A stretch of 64,000 bases of DNA. It comes from a bacterium. Lineage in GTDB: Bacteria > Krumholzibacteriota > Krumholzibacteriia > LZORAL124-64-63. The DNA lies in the NCBI GenBank assembly GCA_016719645.1, contig JADJYS010000002.1, positions 1 through 64,000 on the forward strand. Reading direction: 5' to 3'. How positions within the stretch are numbered: the stretch's first letter is position 1; each line of letters starts with the position of its first letter. The notes beneath the pieces were generated by a model. That model saw nothing but the letters and a program-made list of their open reading frames with translations, was not told the DNA's origin and ran no database searches. This document shows positions 46,708 to 58,313 of the stretch, piece by piece. The position numbers were made by a program, and so were the translations under genes.

Positions 46708-48113
46708 CGCGTCCTCCTGGTGTCGTCGGCTTCGGATTTCACGGGCCAGATGAGGTCCCGGGCGAAGATCAGCACGAACCCCAGCGAGATCAGGATGTAG
46801 CCCAGGTAGGTCGGCCACTTGCCGGGATCGTAGTTCACCGACAGCACGGTGCCCCTCTCGTCCGTGTCGTACGAGGACTGGAAGTGCTTGCGCCCGCGGT
46901 GGGTCAGGGGGTGGTTCATGTAGATGCGCTCCGGGCGGCCGCTGATCCCCTTCTCCGGGTCGACGAGGCGCACGTGGCTCTCGTAGCTGGCGGGGTTGCG
47001 GCTGCCGGGGTAGTTGATCAGCAGGAAGTCGTCGAGGTGCAGGCTGTAGGGCAGGGGCATCTTGATCGACCCGAGCACGACGCGGGCCGGGCGGCCGCCC
47101 AGGTCGATCTCCTCGCCGCGGCCGTCGTCCTTGTAGACCACGGTCTCGGTCGCGACTCCCTGGGGGCCGGTCACCGCGATGCGGGCGGCCGCGGGATCGT
47201 GCTCGTCCTGGCTCGGGGCCGGCTTCAGCTGGAGGTGGGGGATGTTCTCCTGCAGCACGAACTGGAAGCCGCCGTCCACCACGCGGTAGAGCACGAGCTC
47301 CTCGACCGCGAAGTCCGCGCCGGCGGGCAGCTCGGCTTCGATCTCGCCGCTGGCCATGTCCATCCGCTGCATGGGCTGCGACGGGCGCGCGGTGACGGCG
47401 CCGTCGGGAGCGCGGGTGAAGACCAGGCCGGCGCCGCCGGAGCCGGGGGCGCCCTCGACCAGCTGCAGCGTCGTGCCGGCGACCCGCTGCGGCTTGCCGG
47501 CCACGAGCACCAGCGCCTCGGGGCCCGACTCGCCCACGGTCGTCATCTTCAGGGCGGCGGGCCCGCTGTCGGCGGGCTGGTAGGTGAGGGCGTAGTGCGG
47601 CCAGTACTCCTGCACCGACAGCCGGTACTTCTGGCCGCCGAGCTTGACCGTGCGCGCGAGGTCCTGCTTGCCGGGCGCGTAGAGCTGCACCGGGAACGTG
47701 GCCGTCTCGCCGCCGATCTCGAGCTGCAGGTGGGTCTCGCGCGACCAGACGAAGTCGGTGGACGAACCCTCGCGGATCGGCATGACGCCCTCGTGCCCGA
47801 AGTAGCGCGTGATGCCGGCGCTGATCAGGATCCAGATCATCGCGACGTGCACCAGCACGAAGCCGGTCTGGCGCGGCCGGTAGGGCAGGTTCTTGACCAG
47901 CAGCAGCAGCAGGTTCAGGCAGAGCAGCGCGAGCACCAGCTCGAACCAGCGGGTGCCGTAGACGAGGTCCCGGGCGCCGAGGGCTCCGTAGCTGGACTCC
48001 AGGAACGTCGCCTTGCCGATGGCCGCGGCGAAGATCACCAGCAGCGCGATGCTCAGCTTGAGCGAGGTCAGCGCGCGGATGAGGGGGAACTGGAAGAAGC
48101 GGGTCACGGTCAC
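46704..48113 (-). CDS. resB: Cytochrome c biogenesis protein ResB/Ccs1
   Basis: 469 aa if the GTG at 48113 is used (the next possible is GTG at 48107). An upstream TTG at 48254 would add a polar, Arg-rich leader and is unlikely. No good SD is visible, so the start is uncertain. Family signatures: ALTSLKLSIALLVIFAAAIGKATF at the N-terminus, a large periplasmic domain, and NHPLTHRGRKHFQSSYD and YLGYILISLGFVLIFARDL at the end. The stop overlaps the ccsA start by 4 bp. Confidence 0.9.
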   Translation of the reverse strand: MTVTRFFQFPLIRALTSLKLSIALLVIFAAAIGKATFLESSYGALGARDLVYGTRWFELVLALLCLNLLLLLVKNLPYRPRQTGFVLVHVAMIWILISAGITRYFGHEGVMPIREGSSTDFVWSRETHLQLEIGGETATFPVQLYAPGKQDLARTVKLGGQKYRLSVQEYWPHYALTYQPADSGPAALKMTTVGESGPEALVLVAGKPQRVAGTTLQLVEGAPGSGGAGLVFTRAPDGAVTARPSQPMQRMDMASGEIEAELPAGADFAVEELVLYRVVDGGFQFVLQENIPHLQLKPAPSQDEHDPAAARIAVTGPQGVATETVVYKDDGRGEEIDLGGRPARVVLGSIKMPLPYSLHLDDFLLINYPGSRNPASYESHVRLVDPEKGISGRPERIYMNHPLTHRGRKHFQSSYDTDERGTVLSVNYDPGKWPTYLGYILISLGFVLIFARDLIWPVKSEADDTRRTR

Positions 48114-48277
48114 CGTCCGGGTTGGAGGGTGCGGCCGGCGCGGCCGCCGTGATGGCGCGAGTGCGGAATTCCGGGAAGCGTGCGCGCCGGCCGTCGCCGA
48201 CGTGCAGCGTCGCACATGATAACCACCCGCGCCGCAGGGAACAAGCAACACCAAGGGGTTTCGTCGGGTTTCACGGC

Positions 48278-48306
48278 TTGACCGCGGCGCTCCAAATGAT
48301 TATCAA
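48278..48306 (+). promoter_or_regulatory. Promoter of the Rrf2-polyferredoxin operon
   Basis: TTGACC at 48278-48283, a 17-bp spacer and TATCAA at 48301-48306 form a sigma-70-like promoter about 35 bp upstream of the GTG start at 48340. The -10 box lies inside the palindrome at 48292-48310. Confidence 0.6.
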
Positions 48307-48310
48307 TTGG
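48292..48310. promoter_or_regulatory. 19-bp palindromic operator overlapping the -10 box
   Basis: CCAAATGATTATCAATTGG is a dyad with eight of nine pairs matching around a central T. It covers the -10 of the promoter at 48278-48306, the position of a repressor site. The inner TGATTATCA resembles part of a Fur box. Autoregulation by the downstream Rrf2 protein is the other candidate. It does not have the 4-bp centre of an FNR box. Confidence 0.6.
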
Positions 48311-48339
48311 TATGGAATACGCCCGCACCGGAGGTCGCC

Positions 48340-48780
48340 GTGTTCAAGCTGGAAACCCGCTACGCCCTGCACGCCGCCGTCGTCCTGGCCGGGAACGACG
48401 CCCTGGTGCCCAACGCCAGGCTCGCCGAGCGCCTCGGCGTGTCGTTGCCGATGGTGGCCAAGATCATGAACCGCCTGGTCCAGGCGCAGGTCGTGGTCAG
48501 CCGGCCCGGGCCGGGCGGCGGTTACGCCCTGGCCCGCCCGGCCGAGCGGATCCGCCTGCTGGAAGTCGTCGCCCCCACCGAGGGGGACGACTGGGGCCAG
48601 AGCTGCCTGCTCGGCCTGGCCGCCTGCGACGACGAGCATCCCTGCGCCCTGCACGGCGCCTGGGGGCGTCTGCGCGATCACATCCAGGTCATGCTGCGCG
48701 AGCGCACGGTGGCCGAGATGGCCGCCGGCGTCGTGGACCTCGATCTGAAGGTGGTGCCCGGAGATGTTCCGCAAGCCTGA
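48340..48780 (+). CDS. Rrf2-family transcriptional regulator (IscR/NsrR-like)
   Basis: 146 aa, GTG start with GGAGG 5 bp upstream. A winged-helix N-terminus (KLETRYALHAAVVLA, ARLAERLGVSLPMVAKIMNRLVQAQVVVSRPGPGGGYALARP) is typical of Rrf2. Three cysteines (CLLGLAAC, HPC) could bind an Fe-S cluster and sense iron, O2 or NO. Its 3' end overlaps the polyferredoxin gene by 17 bp, so it probably controls it. Confidence 0.9.
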   Translation: MFKLETRYALHAAVVLAGNDALVPNARLAERLGVSLPMVAKIMNRLVQAQVVVSRPGPGGGYALARPAERIRLLEVVAPTEGDDWGQSCLLGLAACDDEHPCALHGAWGRLRDHIQVMLRERTVAEMAAGVVDLDLKVVPGDVPQA

Positions 48781-49864
48781 CGACGCCCGCGCCGCCGCCC
48801 GCCGCGCCCGCGCCCGCCGGGTGCTGCGCGGCCGGCCGCGCCGTCCCTACCTGCCGCGCACCGCCGTCCAGCTGCTGACCCTGCTGGTGATCGCGGTCAT
48901 CGGCGTGCAGTTCGCCAGCTGGGTCGCCAACCTGGAGGCGGGGCGGATCGCCGGCGTGCGGCCGCCCGGCGTCGAGGGGTTCCTGCCCATCTCCGCCCTG
49001 CTGAGCCTGCGCCAGTGGCTGGCCGGCGGCGGCTTCTCGATGGTCCACCCCGCGGGGCTGTCGCTGTTCGTCCTGATCTGCCTGTCGGCGCTGCTGCTCA
49101 AGAAGTCCTTCTGCTCCTGGCTGTGCCCGGTGGGCACGTTCAGCGAGGCCCTGGCGCGCGTCTCCCACCTGGTGCTGCGGCGGCGGCTGAAGCTGCCGCG
49201 CGGGCTGGACCTGGGCCTGATGGGCCTCAAGTACGTCCTGCTGGCGTACTTCCTGTTCGCGGTGTTCCTGCAGATGACGCTGGCCTCGGTCGCGCTGTTC
49301 ATCGACTCGCCCTACAACCGCATCGCCGACATCAAGATGCTGCACTTCTTCACGCGGCTGTCGCCGACCGCCGCCTGGGTCCTGGGCGCGCTGGCCCTGC
49401 TGTCCTTCGCGGTGCCGTACTTCTGGTGCCGCTACCTGTGCCCCTACGGCGCGCTGCTCGGCGCGCTGTCCTGGCTGTCCCCGCTGAAGGTCGTGCGCTC
49501 GGCGCCCGACTGCACCAACTGCGGGAAGTGCGCGGCCGTCTGCCCGTCCTACCTCGCGGTCGACCTCGGCGCCACGGTGACCTCGCCCGAGTGCACGGGC
49601 TGCCTGGAGTGCGTGGCCAGCTGCCCGGCGCCCGGCGCCCTGGAGGTGCGGGGGCCGGCTCCCTGGCGCCGCCGCGTGCGGCCCGCGGTGTTCGCCGCGG
49701 CCGTGGTGCTGCTGTTCTTCGGGGGGATCGGCGCGGCGAAGCTGGCCGGGCGCTGGCGCACCGACATCAGCGGCCAGGAGTACCTGCGGCGCGTGCAGGA
49801 GATCGACGCGCCCAAGTACCACCACGCCCGCGGGCAGGTGCCCGCGTACGGACCCGAGGACTGA
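48764..49864 (+). CDS. NapH/NosR/CcoG-like membrane polyferredoxin
   Basis: 366 aa, ATG at 48764. An Arg-rich cytoplasmic N-terminus and about five membrane segments, with two CxxxCP motifs at membrane edges (FCSWLCPVGTFSEAL, WCRYLCPYGALLGAL) as in NapH/NosR. Two [4Fe-4S] motifs follow (CTNCGKCAAVC, CTGCLECVASCP), then a last membrane segment and a soluble tail. It carries electrons at the membrane; the partner is unknown. Co-regulation by the Rrf2 protein and a nearby ferredoxin-NADP reductase suggest a redox role. Confidence 0.88.
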   Translation: MFRKPDDARAAARRARARRVLRGRPRRPYLPRTAVQLLTLLVIAVIGVQFASWVANLEAGRIAGVRPPGVEGFLPISALLSLRQWLAGGGFSMVHPAGLSLFVLICLSALLLKKSFCSWLCPVGTFSEALARVSHLVLRRRLKLPRGLDLGLMGLKYVLLAYFLFAVFLQMTLASVALFIDSPYNRIADIKMLHFFTRLSPTAAWVLGALALLSFAVPYFWCRYLCPYGALLGALSWLSPLKVVRSAPDCTNCGKCAAVCPSYLAVDLGATVTSPECTGCLECVASCPAPGALEVRGPAPWRRRVRPAVFAAAVVLLFFGGIGAAKLAGRWRTDISGQEYLRRVQEIDAPKYHHARGQVPAYGPED

Positions 49865-49882
49865 GGCTCGGGGTCGGCCGGG

Positions 49883-50692
49883 CTACCAGTACTTCTCGAC
49901 GAAGATGCTGCCGGGCTGCTTGCGCGTGTGCTCGCGGAACCCCTTGGCCTCCAGCATCCCGATCATGCTCATGATCATGGCGGGATTCCCGCACAGGAAC
50001 ACGCTGACCCGCGCCGGGTCCAGCGGCGCGCCCAGGACCATCTCGGCCGTGTCGTCCTCGAAGAAGGCGGTCACGCGGCCGGTCAGGCCGGTCCACTCCT
50101 CCGTCTCTTCGTCGGGGTCGCTGATCGTCGGGACGTAGGTGAAGTTGTCGTGGTGGGCGGCGAGGGACTCCATGTCGCCGCGGTAGCCGAGGTCCCAGCT
50201 GTGGCGCGCGCCGTGGAAGACCACGGTGCGGTGGCCGGCGTGGAAGGCGTAGTTCGAGCGCAGCATCGAGACGTAGGGGGCCAGCCCGGTGCCGGTCGCC
50301 ACGAAGATGACGTCGTTGCCGGCCGGCACGTCGTCCAGCGTGAACATCCCGACGACGCGGTCGCCCACGAACACCCGGTCGCCTTCCTGCAGCGCGTAGA
50401 GGCGGGGCGTCAGGGCGCCGCCGGCGACGAAGGCGACGTAGAACTCCAGGAAATCCTTCTCGACGCTGCCCGAGGCGATGGAGTAGGCGCGGCGGATCAT
50501 CTTGTCCGGGTCGGCCGGCGGGTCCTCGGGGTCGGCGAACGGCACGCGCGGCGCCGAGCCCGGCAGCCCCAGCACGGCGTACTGGCCGGCCTTGAAGTCC
50601 GGCACGCCGGCGTCGGGCCGCACGCGGATGATGAACAGGCCGTGGGTGACCTCGCTGCGGTGGGTCACGGTCGCGTTGACGGCGAGCGGCAT
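49883..50692 (-). CDS. fpr: Ferredoxin-NADP reductase
   Basis: 269 aa from the ATG at 50692 with SD CAGGAGTAG; the frame continues upstream through the promoter region without support. FAD-binding [14 protein letters not shown]-binding [27 protein letters not shown], and an aromatic C-terminus FVEKYW, as in the Fpr branch. It exchanges electrons between NADPH and ferredoxin. It is convergent with the polyferredoxin gene (18-bp gap) and divergent from the suf operon. Confidence 0.93.
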   Translation of the reverse strand: MPLAVNATVTHRSEVTHGLFIIRVRPDAGVPDFKAGQYAVLGLPGSAPRVPFADPEDPPADPDKMIRRAYSIASGSVEKDFLEFYVAFVAGGALTPRLYALQEGDRVFVGDRVVGMFTLDDVPAGNDVIFVATGTGLAPYVSMLRSNYAFHAGHRTVVFHGARHSWDLGYRGDMESLAAHHDNFTYVPTISDPDEETEEWTGLTGRVTAFFEDDTAEMVLGAPLDPARVSVFLCGNPAMIMSMIGMLEAKGFREHTRKQPGSIFVEKYW

Positions 50693-50832
50693 GGCTACTC
50701 CTGCTGGCTGCGGAACATCCGGAAGGATCCGCGCCGCGACGGCGCCGCACCATGATAGGGGCTTTGTCCCGTCCGGCAAGCCGTTCCTGCGGGGTCCGCC
50801 GCCGCCGCCGCGGAAAAACTCTCCCCATAATC

Positions 50833-50860
50833 TTGACAAAAATAGATTTGTATTTAGCCT
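50833..50860 (+). promoter_or_regulatory. Candidate suf operon promoter and AT-rich operator
   Basis: A perfect TTGACA at 50833-50838 is followed by an AT-rich stretch. The best -10 at correct distance is the weak TAGCCT (50855-50860, 16-bp spacer). AAATA (50840-50844) and TATTT (50851-50855) form an inverted pair 6 bp apart inside the spacer, a possible Rrf2 half-site pair. The start of the regulator gene is about 45 bp downstream. Confidence 0.45.
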
Positions 50861-50904
50861 GTGCTGGCGACACCCGGTACCAATCGCGGAAAGTGCTGTC
50901 AAAA

Positions 50905-51432
50905 ATGAAGATATCCAAAGCGGAAGACCAGTCCCTCCGCCTGGTCACCTGCCTGGCCCGCGCGGCCGCGCAGCTGACCCTGGCCGACCTCGCGGCCAGG
51001 GAGAACCTGCCCGAGCCGACCGTGGCCAAGCTGCTGTCCCGCCTGCGCCAGGGGGACGTGGTGGTGGCCGCGCGCGGCCGCCACGGCGGCTACGAGCTGG
51101 CCCGGCCCGCGGCGCACATCAGCGTGGCGGCCGTGCTGCAGGCGCTCGGGCGGCCGTTGCTGGACGGGGGCGGCTGCTCGCCGGCCAAGCCGAACGACCG
51201 CCGCTGCCCTCACCTGGGGGACTGCGGCGTCCGCTCGGTCTGGCGCCACCTCGAGGCCCGGGTGTCGCACGTGCTCGAAGAGACCAGCGTGGCCGACCTG
51301 TGCCGCACGGAGCAGCAGGTGACCCGCCAGATGTCCACGCTGTGGCCGGAAGCATCGGAACACCCGGACGCCGGGCGCGGGATGGCATCCCCGCTGCCGG
51401 CCCTGGCCGCCTGCGCGGCCGAGAGGAGCTGA
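50905..51432 (+). CDS. Rrf2-family regulator of the suf operon
   Basis: 175 aa, ATG at 50905. Winged helix ([53 protein letters not shown]) and a cluster-binding motif with three cysteines (C-x9-C-x5-C in the segment GGCSPAKP ... CPHLGDCGV). It is the first gene of the suf operon, 6 bp before sufC, so an IscR-like role sensing Fe-S sufficiency and repressing suf is inferred. Confidence 0.9.
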   Translation: MKISKAEDQSLRLVTCLARAAAQLTLADLAARENLPEPTVAKLLSRLRQGDVVVAARGRHGGYELARPAAHISVAAVLQALGRPLLDGGGCSPAKPNDRRCPHLGDCGVRSVWRHLEARVSHVLEETSVADLCRTEQQVTRQMSTLWPEASEHPDAGRGMASPLPALAACAAERS

Positions 51433-51438
51433 GGACAG

Positions 51439-53646
<2,208 letters not shown>

Positions 53647-53654
<8 letters not shown>

Positions 53655-54960
53655 CACCGAGCACCGCGAAGTCCCGGCCGCCCGTCGCCCCGCCCTGACC
53701 GGCGACGGCGTGGCCGCCCTGTCGGCCCAGGTGGGAGAGGGCCCGGCCCTGTTCGCGCGCCGCCGCGCCGCGGCCGCGCGCTACGCCACCGCCGCGGACC
53801 CCGACCGCGTCTCGCACCTGTGGCGCTTCACCGACCCCGCGCACCTGCTGCCGGAGACCCTGGCGGCGCCGCGCGCCGCCGCCGCGCCCCCGTCGCCCCA
53901 CGCCGAGCACGCCGCCGCCCGCGTGCTGATGCTGGCGGGGATGCGCCCGCTGATCACCGCCGGCCTGAAGGCGCTGGCCGCCGGCCTGGTCGTGAAGCCC
54001 CTGGCCGAGGCCGAGGAGGAGCTGGAGGCCCTGGAGGCGCGCGAGCCCGCCGAAGGCGCCGATCCCGGGTCGGGGCTGTTCCAGGCGCTCAACGGCGCGG
54101 CCTGGAACACCGGCCTCTACGTGGGCGTGCCGCCCGGCGCGATCCTGGACGAACCCGTGCACGTGCTGATCGACGCGGCCGGCGGCGGCACGCTGCCGCG
54201 CCTGGTCGTCGACGTGGGCCGGGGCGCGCAGGCCGTCGTCGTCGAGGAGCACACCGGCGGCGACGCCGGCTCGCGCGTCGTCTCGTCGAGCGAGCTGCAC
54301 GCCGCCGACGGCGCCCGCCTGCGCCACGTCCTGGTCCAGACCTGGGGCGAGGGCGTCTGCGGCCACCTGACCGCCCGCGCGCGGGCCGGCCGCGACGCCG
54401 ACGTGCTGACCGTCTTCGCCTCCTTCGGCGGCGAGCGCAGCAAGGTCGAGCTGACGTGCGACCTCGCGGGCGAGGGGGCGCGCAGCGAGATGATCGGCGT
54501 GGTCATGGGGGCCGGCCGCCAGCGCTTCGACCACCACACGCGCCACCGCCACCTCGCGGGGCGCACCTGGAGCAACATCGACTTCAAGGCCGTCGCCGAC
54601 GCGGCGGCCCGCAGCAGCTACACCGGCCTGATCCGCATCGAGCAGGACGCGCGCGGCAGCGAGGCCTACCAGGAGAACCGCAACCTCCTGCTGTCGGACC
54701 GCAGCCGCGCCGATTCGATCCCCGAGCTGGAGATCCTCAACCAGGACGTCAGCTGCAGCCACGGCGCCACCGTGGCGCCGGTCGACCCCGAGCAGGTCTT
54801 CTACCTGCAGAGCCGCGGGCTGGACCCCGACGAGGCGCTGCGCCTGGTCGTGCGCGGCTTCCTCGAGAAGACGTTCGGCCGCCTGCCCGGCGACCTGCGC
54901 GAGCGCCTCGAGGACCTGGTGGGGGCGCGGCTGGCCGCCCTGCAGGGGCGGGCGTCGTGA
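53647..54960 (+). CDS. sufD: Fe-S cluster assembly protein SufD
   Basis: 437 aa with a TTG start at 53647, preceded by GGAGGG and overlapping the sufB stop by 8 bp. It is paralogous to SufB but lower in similarity: [66 protein letters not shown]. It pairs with SufB in the SufBC2D complex and is needed for iron entry. The N-terminal ~90 residues are Ala-rich and variable. Confidence 0.94.
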
Positions 54961-56252
54961 CGGCCCGGGAACGGTCCCTGAGCGCCCCGGCCGGCGTCGA
55001 GCCCTGCGCCGGGCAGCGGGACGGCTGCGAGCGCTGCGGCGGCCTGGCCCGCGAGCGCTTCCCGATCCTGCGCCGCGCCGTGCACGGCCTGCCGCTGGTC
55101 TACCTGGACAGCGCCGCGACCTCGCAGAAGCCCGAGCAGGTCATCGGCGCCGAGGCCCGCTACTACCGCGAGCACAACGCCAACGTCCACCGCGGCATGC
55201 ACGCGCTGGCGGCCGAGGCCACCGACCTCTACGAGCAGTGCCGGCGCCGCGTCGGCCGTTTCCTGGGCGTGACGCGGCCCGAGCAGGTCGTCACGCTGCG
55301 CGGCGCGACCGCGGCCCTGAACCTCGCGGCCGGCGGCCTGGCCCACCGGCTGCGTCCCGGCGACGAGATCCTGGTCACCGGCATGGAGCACCACGCCAAC
55401 CTCGTGCCCTGGATCGCGCTGGCCCGGCGCGAGGGCCTCGTCCTGCGCCACATCCCGGTCGCCGACGGCGGCGAGCTGGATCTCGCCCGCCTGCCCGACC
55501 TGCTGTCGGACCGCACCCGGGTGGTGGCGCTGACGCACGTCTCGAACGTGCTGGGCACGATCAACCCCGTCGCCGAGATCGCCGCGGCCGCCCACCGCCG
55601 CGGCGCGCTGGTGGTCGTGGACGCGGCGCAGTCGGTCGGCCACCTGCCGGTGAGCTTCGCCGAGCTGGGCGCCGACCTGCTGGCCTTCTCCGCGCACAAG
55701 TGCTACGGCCCGATGGGGCTGGGCTTCCTGGTCGGGACGCCCGAGGCGCTCGCGCAGCTGGAGCCCGTGGAGTTCGGCGGCGAGATGATCGAGACCGTGA
55801 CCATGGACGCCGCCACCTGGGCCCCGGTGCCCCTGCGCTTCGAGGCGGGCACGCCCCACGTCGCGGCGACGGCCGCCTTCCCGGCGGCCCTGGACCTGAT
55901 CGAGGAGTTCACCGTCGAGCGCCTGCGCACGCACGAGATCTCGCTGACCGGCTACGCCTGGGAACGCCTGTCGGCGCTGGGCGGCCTGAACCTGTACGGG
56001 CCGGCCGACCCCGCGGCGCGCGGCGGCCTGGTCAGCTTCCACGACCCGCTGGTGCACGCCCACGACCTGGCGCAGCTGCTGGACGCCCGCGGCGTCGCGG
56101 TGCGCGCCGGCCACCACTGCGCCCAGCCGCTGCACCGGCGCCTGGGGGTCGCGGCCACGGCGCGGGCCTCGTTCGGACTCTACAATTCCCACGACGACGT
56201 CGACGCCCTCGTCGACGGCATCCGCTACGCGAGGAGCGTGTTCGGGACATGA
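54957..56252 (+). CDS. sufS: Cysteine desulfurase SufS with Cys-containing N-terminal extension
   Basis: 431 aa, GTG start overlapping the sufD stop (GTGA). PLP Lys in FSAHKCYGPMG, catalytic Cys in RAGHHCAQPLHRR, and signatures VYLDSAATSQKP, EHHANLVPW and DAAQSVGH. The canonical protein would begin near ERFPILRR (residue 34). The ~33-residue extension carries Cys17, Cys24 and Cys27, an uncommon metal-site-like pattern. No ATG, GTG or TTG lies between residues 29 and 34 to give the short form. Confidence 0.93.
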   Translation: MTARERSLSAPAGVEPCAGQRDGCERCGGLARERFPILRRAVHGLPLVYLDSAATSQKPEQVIGAEARYYREHNANVHRGMHALAAEATDLYEQCRRRVGRFLGVTRPEQVVTLRGATAALNLAAGGLAHRLRPGDEILVTGMEHHANLVPWIALARREGLVLRHIPVADGGELDLARLPDLLSDRTRVVALTHVSNVLGTINPVAEIAAAAHRRGALVVVDAAQSVGHLPVSFAELGADLLAFSAHKCYGPMGLGFLVGTPEALAQLEPVEFGGEMIETVTMDAATWAPVPLRFEAGTPHVAATAAFPAALDLIEEFTVERLRTHEISLTGYAWERLSALGGLNLYGPADPAARGGLVSFHDPLVHAHDLAQLLDARGVAVRAGHHCAQPLHRRLGVAATARASFGLYNSHDDVDALVDGIRYARSVFGT

Positions 56253-56722
56253 GCACGGGCATGGACGATCTCTACCGCGAGGTGATCCTCGACCACCACC
56301 GCCGGCCGCGCGGCGCGCAGGCGCTCGCGCACCCGGACGCCGAGGCCGCCGGCAAGAACCCGTCCTGCGGCGACGAGCTGACCCTGCAGCTCGCCTGCGA
56401 CGGCGACCGCATCCGCGAGGCCTGCGTCGTCACCCGCGGCTGCGCCATCGCCACGGCCAGCGGTTCGATCCTCGCCGAGCTGGTCGTCGGCCGCACCCTG
56501 GACGAGGCGCGCCGCCTGGCGGACGCGTTCCGCGCGGTGCTGCACGACCCCGCCGGCGAGCTGCCCGACGAGCTCGCGCCCGGAGACCTGGACGCCCTGA
56601 CCGGCGTGCGGCAGTTCCCGATGCGCGTCAAGTGCGCCGTGCTGCCCTGGATCACGCTGACCGAGGCCGTCGCCGCCCGCACCGAGGGCCGCGTCGCGGC
56701 CGAGACCACCACGGAGGCTTGA
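56249..56722 (+). CDS. sufU: SufU-type sulfurtransferase/scaffold
   Basis: 157 aa; its ATG overlaps the sufS stop. The conserved ligands are Cys in KNPSCGDELTL (with Asp), Cys in RGCAIATAS and Cys in MRVKCAVLPW. In Bacillus SufU these bind zinc and accept sulfur from SufS. The CSISQAS motif is CAIATAS here. Its place next to sufS fits a dedicated SufS activator. Confidence 0.94.
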   Translation: MSTGMDDLYREVILDHHRRPRGAQALAHPDAEAAGKNPSCGDELTLQLACDGDRIREACVVTRGCAIATASGSILAELVVGRTLDEARRLADAFRAVLHDPAGELPDELAPGDLDALTGVRQFPMRVKCAVLPWITLTEAVAARTEGRVAAETTTEA

Positions 56723-56723
56723 G

Positions 56724-57047
56724 ATGAGCACGCCCCTGCCCACGCCCGACGCCGTCGTCGAGGCCCTGCGCCCGGTCATGGACCCCGAGCTGAACCTGTC
56801 GATCGTGGATCTGGGGCTGCTGCGCGGCGTGCAGGTCGAGGACGAGACGGGCGACGTGACCATCGAGCTGACCCTGACCAGCCCCATGTGCCCGCTGGGC
56901 CCGCAGATCGTGGCCGCCACGCGCGACGCCGGCCTCGGCGTGCCCGGGGTGCGCAACTGCCAGGTCGACCTGGTCTGGAGCCCGCCCTGGGACCCGCGCG
57001 CCGACGCCACCGAGGACGTCAAGGCCGAGCTGGGGATCTGGGACTAG
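56724..57047 (+). CDS. sufT: MIP18/DUF59 Fe-S assembly factor (SufT-like)
   Basis: 107 aa, ATG after GAGGCTTGAG. The DUF59 fold is recognisable: VEALRPVMDPELNLSIVDLGLLRGV, VTIELTLTSPMCPLGPQI with the conserved Cys, and VDLVWSPPWDPR. It is the last gene of the suf operon, 1 bp after sufU, and probably helps cluster carrier function or target-protein maturation. The paaD-type alternative is less likely given the context. Confidence 0.92.
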   Translation: MSTPLPTPDAVVEALRPVMDPELNLSIVDLGLLRGVQVEDETGDVTIELTLTSPMCPLGPQIVAATRDAGLGVPGVRNCQVDLVWSPPWDPRADATEDVKAELGIWD

Positions 57048-57051
57048 CGGC

Positions 57052-58125
57052 TCAATCCACCCACTTCGTCACGAACACGTTCGTCTCGCCCGGCGCCGAC
57101 TGGCGGCGGTTGCTGCAGAAGACGAACGTCTCGCCGTCCGGCGCCCACATCGGGAAGCCGTCGAAGCCCTCCGTGTAGGTGACCCGCTCCAGCCCGCCGC
57201 CGTCGTCGCCGACCAGCCAGAGGTCGAACTCGCGGCCGCGCGGGTCGGGGTAGTTGCTGCTGAAGATGATGCGCTTGCCGTCGGGGTGGAAGAAGGGGCC
57301 GAACGAGGCGCTCTTCAGCTCGGTGACCTGCCGCTGGCCGGTGCCGTCGGCGTTCATGACCCAGATCTCCATGAGCGAGGGGCGCACCTTGTCCTGCGCC
57401 AGCAGGGCGCGGTAGTCGTCGAGCGCGGGGCCGGGCTCGGGGTGCAGGCAGCGGTAGCAGATCCGCTTCCCGTCGGGGGAGAAGAAGGCGCCGCCGTCGT
57501 AGCCGGGGGTCGTGGTCAGCCGGCGCACGTCGCCGCCGTCGAGGTCCATCGTGTAGATGTCCAGGTCGCCGTCGCGCACCGAGGTGAAGACGATGCGCGT
57601 GCCGTCGGGCGAGATCGTCGCCTCGGCGTCGTAGCCCGGCGTGTCGGTCAGCCGGACCACCTCGCCGCTGGCGAGGTCCTGCTTGACGATGTCGTAGTCG
57701 CCGAAGACGCCCCAGACGTAGCCCTGGCTCATGTCCGGCGGGATCGGGCAGCCGGGGCCGGCCAGGCTCGTGGTGGCGTAGATGACGGAGTGGCCGTCGG
57801 CCGTGAAGTAGGCGCAGGTGGTGCGCCCCTCGCCCGAGGAGACGAGCTCGGGGTTCCCGCCGCCGACCGGCATGATCATGATCTGGTCGCAGTCGTGAGG
57901 CGGCCGCGTGGTCTGGAAGACCAGCCGCCGGGAGTCGTAGCTGAAGTAGGCCTCGGCGTTCTCGCCGCCGTCGGTCAGCATGGTCAGCAGCGAGAAGTGC
58001 TTCTCGCGCGGGTCGGGCAGGAGCACCCGGGGCACGGGTCCGGCGGCGGCGGCGGCGGCCAGGATGAGCGCCGCGAACTGCGCGGCGGCGAGAGAGCGGG
58101 CGGCGGTCGGCACGAAGGGGCGCAT
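57052..58125 (-). CDS. Exported TolB-like WD40/PD40 beta-propeller protein
   Basis: 357 aa, ATG after GGGAGGATCCC. A signal peptide (AAAQFAALILAAAAAAG) is followed by about six PD40-type blades with cores such as ATISPDGTRIVFTS, AFFSPDGKRICYRC, FFHPDGKRIIFSS and MWAPDGETFVFCS. It lacks the N-terminal TolB domain and no tol-pal gene is nearby, so it is not called tolB. It is probably a periplasmic binding or scaffold protein of unknown ligand. Confidence 0.88.
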   Translation of the reverse strand: MRPFVPTAARSLAAAQFAALILAAAAAAGPVPRVLLPDPREKHFSLLTMLTDGGENAEAYFSYDSRRLVFQTTRPPHDCDQIMIMPVGGGNPELVSSGEGRTTCAYFTADGHSVIYATTSLAGPGCPIPPDMSQGYVWGVFGDYDIVKQDLASGEVVRLTDTPGYDAEATISPDGTRIVFTSVRDGDLDIYTMDLDGGDVRRLTTTPGYDGGAFFSPDGKRICYRCLHPEPGPALDDYRALLAQDKVRPSLMEIWVMNADGTGQRQVTELKSASFGPFFHPDGKRIIFSSNYPDPRGREFDLWLVGDDGGGLERVTYTEGFDGFPMWAPDGETFVFCSNRRQSAPGETNVFVTKWVD

Positions 58126-58313
58126 GGGATCCTCCCGGGGGCGCGGCGTATTACAGGACCATTACGGTCGCAATCTAGCACGGGTCGCCGCCGGCACCAA
58201 GCCCTGCCGCGGGGCTCCCGCCGCGGCGGCCGCGGTGGCGGCGCGCTGATCCGGGACTATTTTGATCCTCCATATGCCCGCCATGGATCCGTATCGCCCG
58301 ACAGGAGGACGAC

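Noticed and set aside
48292..48310. FNR/CRP-type site
   Set aside because: The half-sites TGAT and ATCA are separated by one base, not four.
57052..58125. TolB of the Tol-Pal system
   Set aside because: The N-terminal TolB domain is absent and no tol-pal genes are nearby; only the propeller is shared.
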